In this document: positions 31,490 through 41,553 of the stretch, piece after piece | Layout of the letters: each line of letters opens with the position of its first letter | Numbering within the stretch: position 1 is the stretch's first letter | From: Planctomycetota bacterium | GTDB lineage: Bacteria; Planctomycetota; JAJSAM01; JAJVHW01 | Direction: 5' to 3' | DNA length: 64,000 bases | Assembly: GCA_024280885.1 (NCBI GenBank) | Contig: JAJRPF010000048.1 | Span: 372,001 to 436,000 of the forward strand | Notes under the pieces: model-generated | The model's database searches: none | What the model saw: the letters and a program-made list of their open reading frames with translations, nothing else | Told to the model about the DNA's origin: nothing | Made by a program: the position numbers and the translations under genes

Positions 31490-33424
31490 CTACGTCGCCG
31501 CCCTACGCGCCTCCACCACCTGCTCGACCACCGCCGGATCCGCCAGCGTCGTGATGTCGCCCAGATCCTCGAACTCCCCCGCCGCGATATTGCGCAGGAT
31601 GCGGCGCATGATCTTCCCCGAGCGCGTCTTCGGCAGACCCGGCACCACGACGACGGCTTCCGGCATCGCAATCGCGCCGATCACCGTGCGCACCTGCTGA
31701 CGCAACGTCGCGGAGAGCTCCGCGGCATCCGCGTCGTCGTACTCCGGCTTCACGATCACGTACGCGAAGATGCCGGTGCCCTTGATCTCGTGCGGGAAAC
31801 CGACGACGGCGGCCTCGGCGACGGCGTTGTGTGCGACCAGCGCGCTCTCGACCTCGGCGGTGCCCATGCGATGCCCAGAGACGTTGATGACGTCGTCCAC
31901 GCGACCCGTGATCCAGTAGTAGCCGTCCTCGTCGCGACGGCAGCCGTCGCCGGTGAAGTAGCGTCCAGGGAACTGCGTGAAGTAGACGTCCTTGAAGCGC
32001 GCGTGATCGCCGTAGATCGTGCGCGCCTGACCCGGCCACGACGCGCGGATGCAGAGGTTGCCGCGGACGTCGTTGCCCTCGATCTCGTTGCCTTCGTCAT
32101 CGACGAGGAGCGGATCGACGCCGAAGAAGGGCAGCGTCGCGGAGCCGGGCTTGCAGGGCGTCGCGCCGGGGAGCGGCGTGATCATGATCCCACCCGTCTC
32201 GGTTTGCCACCACGTGTCCACGACGGCGCAGCGCTTGTCGCCGACGACGTCGTGATACCACTCCCAGACCTCGGGGTTGATCGGCTCACCGACCGAGCCG
32301 AGAACGCGCAGCGACTTGCGGCCGTACTTCGTCACCCACTCGTCGCCGTGGCGGTGGACGGCGCGCAACGCCGTCGGCGCGGTGTAGAAGATCGTCACGC
32401 CGATGTCGTCGCAGACGCGCCAGTAGCGGCCCGCATCGGGGTAGAGCGGCGTGGACTCGAACATCACGGTCGTCGCGCCGTTCGCGAGCGGCCCGTAGAT
32501 GATGTAGCTGTGGCCGGTGATCCAGCCGATGTCGGCAGCGCAGAAGTACACGTCGTCGTCGTGGACGTCGAAGACGTACTTGTGCGTGGTGGCGGCGTAC
32601 GTCATGTAGCCGCCCGTCGTGTGCATCACGCCCTTCGGCTGTCCCGTCGAGCCCGACGTGTAGAGGATGAAGAGCGGGTCCTCGGCGTCCATCCACTCGG
32701 CGGGGCAGGTCGCGCGCTGTTTGGCCGTCTCTTCGTGCAGCCAATAGTCGCGCCCCTCCGTCATCGGGACCTCGGTGTCCGTGCGCTGCGAGACGAGCAC
32801 CGTCTCGACCAGATCGAGTCCGTCGACGGCGCGGTCGGACGTCGCCTTGAGCGGGATCGTCTTTCCCCCACGCAGTCCCTCGTTGGCGGTGACGAGCACC
32901 TTGCAACCGGCGTCGAGGATGCGCTCTCGCAGACTGTCTGCCGAGAACCCCGCGAAGACGATCGAGTGGATCGCGCCGATGCGCGCGCAGGCCAGCATCA
33001 CGTAGGCGAGATCCGGGATCATCGGCAGGTAGATACAGACGCGATCGCCCTTCCGCACGCCGTGCGCCCGCAGGACGTTCGCCACACGACCGACCTCGCG
33101 CTGGAGTTGCCGATACGTGATGTGCTCGTACACCCCTGGTTCGTCGGCCGCCCAGATGATCGCCGTCTTGTCACCGCGCTCCGCCACGTGACGATCGACA
33201 CAATTGTAGGCGGCGTTCAACTGCCCGCCGGCGAACCACGAGAAGTCCACGGCGTCGAAGTCGCGATCGACGACCTGCTCCCACGGATGGAACCACGTCA
33301 GGCTTTCCGCCTGCTCGGCCCAGAAGCCTGCCGGATCGTCGATCGAGCGCTCGTACATGCGTCGATAGACGTCGAGCGACGAAACGTGGGAGTGGTCGGA
33401 GATCTCGGGCTTCGGCTCATACAT
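31490..33424 (-). CDS. acs: Acetyl-CoA synthetase
   Basis: A 644-residue AMP-forming acetate-CoA ligase, which activates acetate through acetyl-AMP. Length and motifs fit: A3 [19 protein letters not shown]5 [13 protein letters not shown]8 [20 protein letters not shown] and the C-terminal [14 protein letters not shown], whose Lys is the acetylation-controlled catalytic residue of the family. ATG 33424 has GAGGAG upstream. The H-X9-DG gene is directly downstream and probably reads from the same transcript. Confidence 0.96.
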   Translation of the reverse strand: MYEPKPEISDHSHVSSLDVYRRMYERSIDDPAGFWAEQAESLTWFHPWEQVVDRDFDAVDFSWFAGGQLNAAYNCVDRHVAERGDKTAIIWAADEPGVYEHITYRQLQREVGRVANVLRAHGVRKGDRVCIYLPMIPDLAYVMLACARIGAIHSIVFAGFSADSLRERILDAGCKVLVTANEGLRGGKTIPLKATSDRAVDGLDLVETVLVSQRTDTEVPMTEGRDYWLHEETAKQRATCPAEWMDAEDPLFILYTSGSTGQPKGVMHTTGGYMTYAATTHKYVFDVHDDDVYFCAADIGWITGHSYIIYGPLANGATTVMFESTPLYPDAGRYWRVCDDIGVTIFYTAPTALRAVHRHGDEWVTKYGRKSLRVLGSVGEPINPEVWEWYHDVVGDKRCAVVDTWWQTETGGIMITPLPGATPCKPGSATLPFFGVDPLLVDDEGNEIEGNDVRGNLCIRASWPGQARTIYGDHARFKDVYFTQFPGRYFTGDGCRRDEDGYYWITGRVDDVINVSGHRMGTAEVESALVAHNAVAEAAVVGFPHEIKGTGIFAYVIVKPEYDDADAAELSATLRQQVRTVIGAIAMPEAVVVVPGLPKTRSGKIMRRILRNIAAGEFEDLGDITTLADPAVVEQVVEARRAAT

Positions 33425-33545
33425 CGTTCCGGCTCCTCTGCGTGACGGGCTGGGGCGGAGTATAGCCAGCAACCATGCCGCGGGTCGTGTCTGTCCGGTC
33501 TGGGAGTCGTTGCAGCGCGGACCTGTGGCGGCTTCGATGGGGGCC

Positions 33546-34355
33546 ATGGAGATACGTGCGTATGCGGCGGCCGTGATCGAGGCGAGCACCCTGGAGGGGA
33601 AGCTCGCTGCGTCGCCGACGTTTCTCTCGGACGCGGATCCCGGCGTGCCCGTTCGCTACGCCGAACCCGTGCGTCCGCCCGGACTGGAGTTCGTGCCGGG
33701 CGCGTCGCCGAAGGTCCCCGCAGCGGCAGGGATGTGCGATCCGTCGCAGCGTCCGCGCATCCTGCATGCGCTCGCGAATCACGAACTCCAGGCCGCGGAG
33801 CTCTTCGCGTGGGCGTTGCTGGCGTTCCCCGAGGCACCAAAGGCGTTCCGGCAGGGGCTCGTGAAGATCCTCGGTGACGAGCAACGGCATTGCCGGCTCT
33901 ACCTCGACCGCCTCGCCGCGATGGGAGCCGCGTTCGGCGACTATCCCGTGAGTGGGCTGTTCTGGCGTCGCGTGCCCGAGATGGACTCGCCGCTCGCGTT
34001 CGTCTGCACGATGGGACTCACGTACGAGAACGCCAATCTCGACTTCGCGCTCGAGCACATCGTCGCCGCGCGGGCGAACGGCGATGAGGCGACCGCACGC
34101 GTCCTGGAGCAGGTGCACGACGAGGAGATCGCGCATGTCGCGTTCGCGTGGCGTTGGATGCGTGCGTTCAAGGATGCGGAGACGAGCGATTGGGAGACGT
34201 TCGTTGCGGCGGGGCCGCGCCATGCGGCGGAGCGCGCCCGGGGTGCGACGTTCGATCGACCGGGCCGCGAACGCGCTGGGTTGGATGCAGCGTTCATCGC
34301 ACGCTTGGAAGGGACGCGTCCGACGGCGCCGGGCGGGAAGCCGCGCAGCGCATGA
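33546..34355 (+). CDS. DUF455 ferritin-like protein
   Basis: A 269-residue four-helix-bundle protein of the DUF455 family. Likely diiron ligands are Glu80 and Glu85 ([10 protein letters not shown]), Glu112/His115 ([11 protein letters not shown]), Glu161 (TYENANLDF) and Glu194/His197 ([11 protein letters not shown]). An oxidoreductase of the ferritin-like kind is therefore expected; the substrate is not known. ATG 33546 is preceded by GGGGG; ATG 33537 in the same frame is possible. Its stop overlaps the start of the ATP-grasp gene (ATGA). Confidence 0.85.
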   Translation: MEIRAYAAAVIEASTLEGKLAASPTFLSDADPGVPVRYAEPVRPPGLEFVPGASPKVPAAAGMCDPSQRPRILHALANHELQAAELFAWALLAFPEAPKAFRQGLVKILGDEQRHCRLYLDRLAAMGAAFGDYPVSGLFWRRVPEMDSPLAFVCTMGLTYENANLDFALEHIVAARANGDEATARVLEQVHDEEIAHVAFAWRWMRAFKDAETSDWETFVAAGPRHAAERARGATFDRPGRERAGLDAAFIARLEGTRPTAPGGKPRSA

Positions 34356-35482
34356 GGATCGTCGCCAACCTGCTCTGTGAGTCCGAGTGGGCTGGCGGCG
34401 ACGCGCCGCAGCGCCTCTTGCAGAGGGTCTCGGCGCTCGGGACGCTCGTCGGGGCTTTGGGGCGCGAAGGAGACGAACTCTGGACGCCGCTCCCGGTCGC
34501 TCCGGGGTGCGTCGTTCCGGCGCCGGGTCTCCCCGTTCTGGAACCCTGCTCCGGTCCGCTGGATGCACTCATGCCTGCACCGACACTCGCGTGGGGCGAG
34601 ACGCGCGCCACCGCGCGCGCTCGACCGGCCGAATGCGCTCTCCGCGCGGCGCCCGAGTCCGATCACTGGCTCGACGTACTGCGCTCAACGCGGCCGCCGA
34701 CGCCGCAGACGCAGAAGCGGGTCTGCGATCGACGGCGTCAACTCGCCTTCGCTCGTGACGCGGATCTGGCTCTCGCCGATGCGGTGATCGCCGAGACGGT
34801 GGACGCCGTGCTGGCGAGCCCCGCCGCCGCGCGCGGCGATCGCTGGGTCGCCAAGGCGCCGTGGTCCGCGGCGGGTCGGGATCGTCTGCGTGGGCGTGGG
34901 AGCGCGTTGCCGGATGCCGATCGCACTCGGCTTCGGCGTCTTCTCGATACTCACGGCGGGTTGGTCGTCGAGCCCTGGTTGGAGCGGACCGACGACTTCG
35001 GCGGGATCGGGCTCGTCGTCGGTGGAACCGTGCGCATCATCGGCTTCCACCGCGTGCTCATGACCGGTGGCGGGGCGTGGAGCGGCATCCGTCCGCTCGG
35101 TGCGGAGTCGGCGCCGGATGGGCTCGACGACGCGGAAGCCGCCGCACTCACGAATGCATTGCGGCGCGCGGGCGCGTGGCTTGGCGGCGAGGGGTATCAG
35201 GGGGCGTTCGGGATCGACGCATGGCGTCATCGCGACGCGGACGGGATGTCCGGGTTCCACGCGCTCGGGGAGTTGAACGCACGGCTGACGTTTGGATTCG
35301 TGGCCCGGCGACTCGCGGAGTCCGCCGGATGGGACCCGCATGGCGACGAGTGCGCACCCGAGTTGCGCGTCGGTTCGGGCTCCGATCTCGAAGTGGCCGG
35401 ACGATCAGCTCAGGTGCTCCTGCAGCCAGGCGACGACGGCGTCGCCGCGTGGCTTCAGCACTCAGAGTCGACTCCTACCTGA
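34352..35482 (+). CDS. ATP-grasp-like protein paired with DUF455
   Basis: A 376-residue protein translated from ATG 34352, overlapping the DUF455 stop. The ATP-grasp core is visible as RWVAKAPWSAAGRDR (nucleotide-loop region), GGLVVEPWLERTDDFGGIGLVV (the hinge strand usually binding adenine) and LGELNARLTFGFVARRLAE (the metal-binding Glu-x-Asn). Such enzymes join a carboxylate to an amine or thiol. Coupling to a ferritin-like DUF455 oxidase suggests a two-step modification of a small molecule or peptide; no substrate peptide was found. It overlaps the convergent lipoprotein gene by 8 bases. Confidence 0.75.
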   Translation: MRIVANLLCESEWAGGDAPQRLLQRVSALGTLVGALGREGDELWTPLPVAPGCVVPAPGLPVLEPCSGPLDALMPAPTLAWGETRATARARPAECALRAAPESDHWLDVLRSTRPPTPQTQKRVCDRRRQLAFARDADLALADAVIAETVDAVLASPAAARGDRWVAKAPWSAAGRDRLRGRGSALPDADRTRLRRLLDTHGGLVVEPWLERTDDFGGIGLVVGGTVRIIGFHRVLMTGGGAWSGIRPLGAESAPDGLDDAEAAALTNALRRAGAWLGGEGYQGAFGIDAWRHRDADGMSGFHALGELNARLTFGFVARRLAESAGWDPHGDECAPELRVGSGSDLEVAGRSAQVLLQPGDDGVAAWLQHSESTPT

Positions 35483-36302
35483 CCGAGTCCTCGTACATCC
35501 GAAGCGCCATCTCGTCGAGAAGGCGTCGCATGTTCGCGACGATCGCGGCGAAGTCCGCGACGACCACCGCACGGGAGTCCTTTCCCAGATCGTTCACGCG
35601 TCCGAGACCGGCCGTCTTCGTGGATAACTGCGACAATGCCTGGCGCGCGCGCGAAGGATCGACGCCCTCGGGGAGAGTCAGCGTACACGAGACGTAGAGC
35701 CCTACGCGTCCGGCGAGCGCGGGGAGATCGTTCTCCGAGACGAAGACCGGTTGACTTGCCAAGTTTGCGTTGGCTTGGTCCATCACGACGTACGAGCGAC
35801 GATCGTCCGGCCCCTGTTGAACGATGATGAGCCCGCCGTAGAAGCCGAGGTCCTGGACCCACGGGATCAGATCGGCGCGTGCGACGTCCATCGGACCGAT
35901 CCAGCTCACCTTCTTGCCCTTCAGGACGGCATTCTGTTCCTCATACCGAATACTGACCTCGGCCTCCTCGGATACGAAGCGCAGCAGGTCCAGCCAGTGC
36001 CATCCGCCCTCCCGCGGTTCGATGCGGAGTGTGTCGGACGGCGCGACAATGCGCTTCCCGTACCGCTTGATCCGCGCCTTTGCGAAGATCGGATCGCGAC
36101 GTGGAAGCTCCGCTGCAGGCACCGTGCCGCTCGCAGCCCCGACGAGGGTCGTGTCGCTCTCTTCGAGCCCGTCCGCCTGCTGGAGCGCATGCGCGGGTGC
36201 GTGGTCCGTCGACTCGTGATATCCCCGGCCGTGATGTCCAGAGTGGGCACAGGCGGCAGGCAGAAGCACAAGACTCAGTAGCAGGACTCTTCGCAATCGC
36301 AT
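35475..36302 (-). CDS. Lipoprotein with secretin N-domain-like repeats
   Basis: A 275-residue lipoprotein (lipobox LLPAAC near residue 17). Its N0-like domain is SDTLRIEPREGGWHWLDLLRFVSEEAEVSIRYEEQNAVLKGKKVSW and a second alpha/beta module ends RAVVVADFAAIVANMRRLLDEM, as in the N-domains of GspD/PilQ secretins. There is no secretin barrel, so it may be a pilotin-like or periplasmic accessory protein of a secretion or pilus system. ATG 36302 has GAGGGAG upstream on its strand. Confidence 0.75.
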   Translation of the reverse strand: MRLRRVLLLSLVLLPAACAHSGHHGRGYHESTDHAPAHALQQADGLEESDTTLVGAASGTVPAAELPRRDPIFAKARIKRYGKRIVAPSDTLRIEPREGGWHWLDLLRFVSEEAEVSIRYEEQNAVLKGKKVSWIGPMDVARADLIPWVQDLGFYGGLIIVQQGPDDRRSYVVMDQANANLASQPVFVSENDLPALAGRVGLYVSCTLTLPEGVDPSRARQALSQLSTKTAGLGRVNDLGKDSRAVVVADFAAIVANMRRLLDEMALRMYEDSVR

Positions 36303-36437
36303 GACGGGGCTCCCTCTCACTCGCTGACTCGCATCCGTAGCCACTTGAACGCCGGCTGTACCACGCGAGTTACGGTCGCACACCTCGCCCTCGCTTGGAC
36401 GTACGGCGCGCACGCGTATTCCCTGGTCGCTGGACAC

Positions 36438-36447
36438 GGGGGGGGGG
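36438..36447. repeat. Run of ten G
   Basis: Ten consecutive G bases lie 3 bases beyond the stop codon of the CBS-domain gene (36451-36453). The run is outside the coding region, so length change would not alter the protein. Such homopolymers are also prone to sequencing error. Confidence 0.8.
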
Positions 36448-36450
36448 CAG

Positions 36451-37233
36451 TCAGCCGTTCGCGACCGCTCGGGCCAGATCCATGCCGCTCACGATCCCGT
36501 CCACCTCGCAACCGTTCATCGAGAGAATGCGCTTCACGTTGGCGGCCAACGCTTGCGTCGCCGCGCGATGCAGCGGCGTGCAGTGTGCCAGGCAAACCAG
36601 GCCCGGGCTGTAGAGCCCTTCGAGTGGCGTATCCGATGGCAATCGGCTGTACGCCAACGCCTCGCGTTGCGTGAAGACCCCGATCGGCCACTCGTCCTGC
36701 ACGACCACCAACCCGCTTACACCCTCCTTCTCCAGATAGTCGCGCGCCTCGCGCAACGAGATCTCCGGCAGCACGGCGAGGACGGGGCGACTCACGTACG
36801 ACGCGATCGCCGTCGGATGGCGTGCGTCCACGATCGCGCGGATCAGTTCGTGGGGCGTGACGAGACCGACCAGTCGCTCGCCATCGACGATGAAGACGCG
36901 ATGGATGCGCTCCTCCAACATCGTGCGCGCGACGCGGCCGATTGGCGTGTCCGCTGGCAGTGCGACCACGTCTTCCGTCATCACGTCCGCGGCGGTGCGG
37001 CCATCGCGTGCGTGCGGCGGGTCGGAGAGCGCGAGGAGGTCGGTACGCGTGACCACTCCCAACACCGGACTGCCGGTCTCGGGCTCCTCGCTGACCGCGA
37101 CGCCGGAGATCCGGAAGCGATTCAGTATCGAGAGCACGGTGGGCAGGTCGGTATCGCGTGCAACGGTGCGAACCGGGCGGCGCATGTAGTCCGACGCGGG
37201 TTGCAGGTAGCGGGTCACGGTGCGTGTGGTCAT
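36451..37233 (-). CDS. Protein with four CBS domains
   Basis: A 260-residue cytosolic protein made only of CBS domains, in about four units: YMRRPVRTVARDTDLPTVLSILNRFRISGVAV, DVMTEDVVALPADTPIGRVARTMLEERIHRVFIVD, YVSRPVLAVLPEISLREARDYLEKEGVSGLVVVQD, and a diverged last unit ending CEVDGIVSGMDLARAV. Tandem CBS pairs bind adenosyl ligands. ATG 37233 with GGAGG upstream is preferred over the TTG at 37245. A CRP-like site lies 45-60 bases upstream. Confidence 0.9.
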   Translation of the reverse strand: MTTRTVTRYLQPASDYMRRPVRTVARDTDLPTVLSILNRFRISGVAVSEEPETGSPVLGVVTRTDLLALSDPPHARDGRTAADVMTEDVVALPADTPIGRVARTMLEERIHRVFIVDGERLVGLVTPHELIRAIVDARHPTAIASYVSRPVLAVLPEISLREARDYLEKEGVSGLVVVQDEWPIGVFTQREALAYSRLPSDTPLEGLYSPGLVCLAHCTPLHRAATQALAANVKRILSMNGCEVDGIVSGMDLARAVANG

Positions 37234-37277
37234 GGCAGCCTCCAAGCTCCAATTTCACGCTTCCATCGTGCTGAGAC

Positions 37278-37293
37278 TATGACCGTCGTCACA
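37278..37293 (-). promoter_or_regulatory. Possible CRP/FNR-family site, one mismatch
   Basis: On the minus strand TGTGACGACGGTCATA fits TGTGA-N6-TCACA except for one base in the second half-site. It lies 45-60 bases upstream of the CBS gene start codon, a plausible activator position. It is weaker than the perfect box at 6628-6643. Confidence 0.4.
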
Positions 37294-37355
37294 GGTTGGG
37301 GACTCGATGCCTTCGCAGAGTCTCGCTCCCCTTCGCCTGTAGTGTGAGTTGCCGG

Positions 37356-40300
37356 TCAGGTGAGCAGCAACTCAAGATCCTCGCGGGAGAGATTCGAGAG
37401 CAGCGCGTTGTCCTGCGAGAGGACCGATGCGGCGAGATCGCGTTTCTCCGCCTGGAGCGCGAGCACCTTCTCTTCGACCGTGTCGGTGGAGATGAGCCGA
37501 TACGCCATGACCGCGCGCGTCTGGCCGATTCGATGGGTACGGTCGATCGCCTGGGCCTCGACGGCCGGATTCCACCACGGGTCCAGCAGGAAGACGTAGT
37601 CCGCAGCCGTCAGGTTGAGTCCCACGCCACCGGCCTTCAGGCTGATGAGAAAGAGGCGCCGGTCGGGGTCGTTCTGGAACGCGTTCACGAGCGTCTTGCG
37701 ATCGCGCGTCTTGCCATCGAGGTAGAGATAGGATGTGTTCGACGCGTCGAGGCGCGCGCGCAAGAGCGCGAGGAAACCCGTGAACTGCGAGAACACAAGC
37801 GCCTTGTGACCGCCGGAGCTGGCCTCTTCGAGGAGCGGCATCAGCGTGTCGAGCTTGCCCGAGCGATCTGCGGCGGACGCCGCGTCGCCGGTTCCCTTGC
37901 CGGCAGTTCCGCCGGTGACCGCTCCGCCCACCAGATCGGCATGGCAGGCCGCCTGACGCAGTCGCAATAGCGCTTCGAGGACCATCATCTTCCCGCCGGA
38001 GCCCTCGCCACCCCCGTCCTTGGCAAGGAGTGTCGATCGGTAGTGGTCGCGGACCTGCGCGTAGAGCTCCTTCTGCGGCTTCGTCATCGCGCAGTGAATG
38101 ACCTGCTCGGAGCGCGCTGGCAGATCGCTCGCCACCTGGTCTTTCGTGCGACGCAGGAGGAAGGGACGCACCGCTCGCGCGATCAGGCTGCGACCCCCGT
38201 CCGCGGCAGCGCCCCCAGCGGAGTCACTCTGCGTCGCGCGCCGCTTCCCCGTGCCCGACGAGATGCGACGGAACGTCGTCGAGCGGCCGAGCATCCCCGG
38301 ATTGAGGAATTCGAAGATCGTCCACAGATCGCTGAGACGGTTCTCGACCGGCGTGCCGGTCAGGGCCAGCCGGTGCCGGGCGCGGAGCACGCGCGCTGCC
38401 TTGAAGCCCTGGCTCTGCGGGTTCTTGATCGCCTGCGCCTCGTCCAGGATGACGTGGTCGAACTCGATCTCGGCCAGATGGCGTACGTCGCGTCGCAGCG
38501 TGCCGTACGTTGTGACGATCAGATCGTGCTGGGAGAAGCGCTTGCGCAGAGCGGCGCGACCTCCGCCGACGTACTCCAATGCGCGCAGCTTCGGCGCGAA
38601 CTTGCGGGTCTCGTCCATCCAGTTGAAGACCACCGATCGCGGCGCGACGACGAGCGACGGTCCACGCAACTTGCGGCGCGCTCGCAAGCGATCGAGCGAC
38701 GCGAGAACCTGGATCGTCTTGCCGAGTCCCATGTCGTCGGCCAGACAGCCGCCGCAGCCGAACTCGCGCAGGAACTCGAGCCAGCCGAGACCGTCGCGCT
38801 GGTAGTCCCGCAAATTGCCGTCGAAGCTGCGCGACTCGCGCACTGCGGGCACGCCATCGAACGCCGCAAGCCGCTTGCGGTGCGCTGCGAAGTCAGCGTC
38901 GGGCTCGATCTCCTTGCGCATCGTGAGGAGTGCATCGAGGAGCCAGCCCTGGCTGCGCGCGAAGCGCAGCGTGCCGTCCTTGCTCTGCGCGAGTTCCGTG
39001 AGCACGCCCCACGAGTCCTCGAACGATGCGGGCACGAGAGCGTGCGAGCCGTCGGCGAGTCGCAGCATGCTCTGTCCCTTGCGCGACGCCTTCAGCACAT
39101 CCGGCAGAGGCACGATCTGACCGCCGTAGTCGTAGCCGCCTTCGAGGTCGAACCAGTCACGGCCGGAGCGGACGCTCCCGGCGAAGACTCCGGGTGCGCG
39201 CACCCGCTCGCCCTGGAGTTCCACATGCCAGCCGAGCGCGATGAGCTGTCCAAGCGTCTCCGCGAAGTGTGCGCGCACGAAGAGCACGTCGTACGCCTCG
39301 GACATCTTCGGGCTCTGGATACCGGGGATTGCGAGCAGGCGTCGAAACGCACTCTCTTCGGCGCCCATATCGCGTGCCAGAAAGCGTGGCCCAGAGAGCG
39401 AGCCAGAGGCGGACACCGCGTCGAGAGACACGATCTCCGATGCGTCGTGCAGCGCGACGCGCGCACCGTCGTACTCGAAGTGGAGCGTACCGATCGGCTG
39501 TGAGCGACCGTCGTGCGTGTTGACCGCCAGCACGGGTTGTGCGGGGACGTTGCGCTCGATTTCGAGCTCGGGAGCAATTCCGCGCGGAACCGAGTTGCCC
39601 GCCAGCACCTCGGTTGTGAACTCCTTGAGTTGTTCCTCGGGAACGAGAATCGCGCCGCGTGCGATCGTGTCGTGAATCCAGGGGAGCGCGGAGCCGGAAC
39701 GAATCTCGCAGAGACGCGTACCCCACAGGAAGAACCACGGTAGGAACCACGTGTTGATCCTGGTGAGCGAGAGTCGCTCGCCGTCGCTCTCGCGCGCCAA
39801 CTCGATCTCCAGCGCGACCGTGCCATCACCGATGGCGTCGCGCAGGAACGTCGGCTCCCAGGGACCGCCTGGATCGAGGTGCAGTGGAGCTTCGCGACCG
39901 GCCTCGCGCCCGTTGTGCGACAGGAAGCAGCGCCCGGTGCGCGCGAGAAGACGCAGCAACGAACGTGCGCGCGATCCCTTGATCGCGGCGGTGCGCTGAT
40001 CTAACGCGTACGAGTAGCGGTCGCGCGAGTCGTCCCGCAGCGTCTGGAGCATGCGCACGATACGCCGATCCAAGCGATCGGGGAGGTGATCGATGTCGAT
40101 GCGCGGTATCGCCAGCGCCTTGCCTCGCGTCGGTTGGCCATTGCGCCCAAGCTTGGCCGACCGCACTCCGACTTCGAGCGTCTCGTCCTCGACATTCCAA
40201 CCCGCATTCAACTCGTAGAGGATCACGTCCACGGATCGTTGAGCGGCCTGGGAGAGACTCCGCTGTCGGTGGGACGCCGCGTCACGCCGGATGAATCCGA

Positions 40301-40679
40301 CCCGGCTGCGCCACGCCTTCCGCAGCATGGCTGTTCGCTGCTCCGCTTGGCTGATCTCCGTCGCAGATCCAACTCCACCATCCGCGGAGCGTCCATGCGA
40401 AACGAACTCCGTGTCGCGCGCCCAGAGCAGTAGCGCGAGTACGTGCTTGCATGGGCCCCACTTCGAGAACGCGGGGCAGGTGCAACTGGCGAGCGCGCGG
40501 TCGTCGTGCGCGGTCAGCGAGACGGAGTAGGAGGACGTGCCGTGGATGATCGCTGACACGTAGCCGACTTCGGATTCCGCTGCGTCGATGGCATCCGAAC
40601 GCGCGATCCGGAGCGCGGCGTCCACCGTCTTCGACGGAAGCGAGTCGGCAAGGCTGTCGGCGAGAGAGAAGAAGTCCAT
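37356..40679 (-). CDS. SNF2/SWI2-family ATPase with SWIM zinc finger
   Basis: A 1107-residue double-stranded DNA translocase. The SWIM finger CTCPAFSKWGPCKH is at about residues 67-80. Helicase motifs: DDMGLGKTIQVLASL (I), VILDEAQAIKN (II), ALTGTPVENRLSDLWTI (III), VFSQFTGFL (IV), SLKAGGVGLNLTAADYVFLLDPWWNPAVE (V) and QAIDRTHRIGQTRAV (VI). The layout matches bacterial SNF2 proteins of the RapA-unrelated, SWIM-bearing type. It starts at ATG 40679, 19 bases after the SprT-like gene, so the two form an operon. It may remodel DNA-bound proteins; this is inferred from family and neighbour. Confidence 0.92.
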   Translation of the reverse strand: MDFFSLADSLADSLPSKTVDAALRIARSDAIDAAESEVGYVSAIIHGTSSYSVSLTAHDDRALASCTCPAFSKWGPCKHVLALLLWARDTEFVSHGRSADGGVGSATEISQAEQRTAMLRKAWRSRVGFIRRDAASHRQRSLSQAAQRSVDVILYELNAGWNVEDETLEVGVRSAKLGRNGQPTRGKALAIPRIDIDHLPDRLDRRIVRMLQTLRDDSRDRYSYALDQRTAAIKGSRARSLLRLLARTGRCFLSHNGREAGREAPLHLDPGGPWEPTFLRDAIGDGTVALEIELARESDGERLSLTRINTWFLPWFFLWGTRLCEIRSGSALPWIHDTIARGAILVPEEQLKEFTTEVLAGNSVPRGIAPELEIERNVPAQPVLAVNTHDGRSQPIGTLHFEYDGARVALHDASEIVSLDAVSASGSLSGPRFLARDMGAEESAFRRLLAIPGIQSPKMSEAYDVLFVRAHFAETLGQLIALGWHVELQGERVRAPGVFAGSVRSGRDWFDLEGGYDYGGQIVPLPDVLKASRKGQSMLRLADGSHALVPASFEDSWGVLTELAQSKDGTLRFARSQGWLLDALLTMRKEIEPDADFAAHRKRLAAFDGVPAVRESRSFDGNLRDYQRDGLGWLEFLREFGCGGCLADDMGLGKTIQVLASLDRLRARRKLRGPSLVVAPRSVVFNWMDETRKFAPKLRALEYVGGGRAALRKRFSQHDLIVTTYGTLRRDVRHLAEIEFDHVILDEAQAIKNPQSQGFKAARVLRARHRLALTGTPVENRLSDLWTIFEFLNPGMLGRSTTFRRISSGTGKRRATQSDSAGGAAADGGRSLIARAVRPFLLRRTKDQVASDLPARSEQVIHCAMTKPQKELYAQVRDHYRSTLLAKDGGGEGSGGKMMVLEALLRLRQAACHADLVGGAVTGGTAGKGTGDAASAADRSGKLDTLMPLLEEASSGGHKALVFSQFTGFLALLRARLDASNTSYLYLDGKTRDRKTLVNAFQNDPDRRLFLISLKAGGVGLNLTAADYVFLLDPWWNPAVEAQAIDRTHRIGQTRAVMAYRLISTDTVEEKVLALQAEKRDLAASVLSQDNALLSNLSREDLELLLT

Positions 40680-40698
40680 CGGGCGCTGTACTCGTGGC

Positions 40699-41553
40699 TC
40701 AGTCGATCCGCTCAAGCATGTGCAGCGGTACGTAGAACTTTTGGTAGCGGCCGCCGTCGGCGTATTCGCGGCCATCGGGATCGTCGACGAGAACGGTTGC
40801 GCGCCGCGTGATGCGTTTGACACGCCCCTCGTGGCGCTCGCCGCGGAACTCGAAGCGAACGCGGTCGCCAGTGCGAATGCCCGAGTGTGCCAACGCCGGG
40901 TCTGGAGTGCGTCGCAACTCGTGTTTCGACGTCAGATGCCCGAAGAGCTGGAACGCCACGATGCGAAAGCGTTTCGAGGTGCAACTGGAATCGCCGAACG
41001 CGCGCATCTCGGCGAGGTGGAGGATCTCGTGTTCGAGAATGCGCTGGAAGACGTCGAGTCGGTCGGTGCATACGAGGCCCGAGACACGCGGCGGCGGGCC
41101 GGGGTCGGTTGCGCTCCAGCCGAAGAGAAGCGGAATTGAGATCGCGATCTCGCAGATCTCGAACGGGTCGCTCTCGCAACCGGCCCTGTCGAGACGACGA
41201 CGTGTCGTCTTGCCGGCTGCGCTCGTCATGCGCTGAGAGAAACGGAACGACGGCTTCCCGCGCGCGCCGTTCGGGAGGTCGTGGCTCAGAAAACCGGCGA
41301 AGCAGGCGTCGTCGTAGATGGAGAACAGTGCTTCGACGTGGCCGATCGACAGGCCCTGGAGGTCGGCGACGTCCGCCGCTTCGCTCTTCGCCAACTCGGT
41401 ACGGCTCAGTTCGGTACGGCGCAAGAACAGCTCCCGCACCCTACGCGTGACAGGCTCGTCCGGTCCGTGCTCCACGAACCTGTTGAGGCTCGTGGCGAGC
41501 AGCACGCGAGGGTCCGTGCCCAGGTTGAGATGAGGGTCGTGGGAGCTGGTCAT
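40699..41553 (-). CDS. SprT-like zinc metalloprotease
   Basis: A 284-residue protein with the zincin motif ILEHEILHLAEM (HEILH) and a SprT-like context (ALFSIYDDACFAGFL before it, a further His in FQLFGHLTSKHEL after it). A C-terminal SH3/KOW-like module, GDRVRFEFRGERHEGRVKRITRRATVLVDD, may contact nucleic acid. Eukaryotic relatives (Spartan) cut proteins crosslinked to DNA. Its operon with a SNF2 ATPase fits that theme, but neither activity is proven for bacterial members. ATG 41553. Confidence 0.85.
   Translation of the reverse strand: MTSSHDPHLNLGTDPRVLLATSLNRFVEHGPDEPVTRRVRELFLRRTELSRTELAKSEAADVADLQGLSIGHVEALFSIYDDACFAGFLSHDLPNGARGKPSFRFSQRMTSAAGKTTRRRLDRAGCESDPFEICEIAISIPLLFGWSATDPGPPPRVSGLVCTDRLDVFQRILEHEILHLAEMRAFGDSSCTSKRFRIVAFQLFGHLTSKHELRRTPDPALAHSGIRTGDRVRFEFRGERHEGRVKRITRRATVLVDDPDGREYADGGRYQKFYVPLHMLERID

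Noticed and set aside
36438-36447. Phase-variable homopolymer
   Set aside because: The run of ten G lies outside the coding region, downstream of the stop codon, so slippage would not switch the reading frame.
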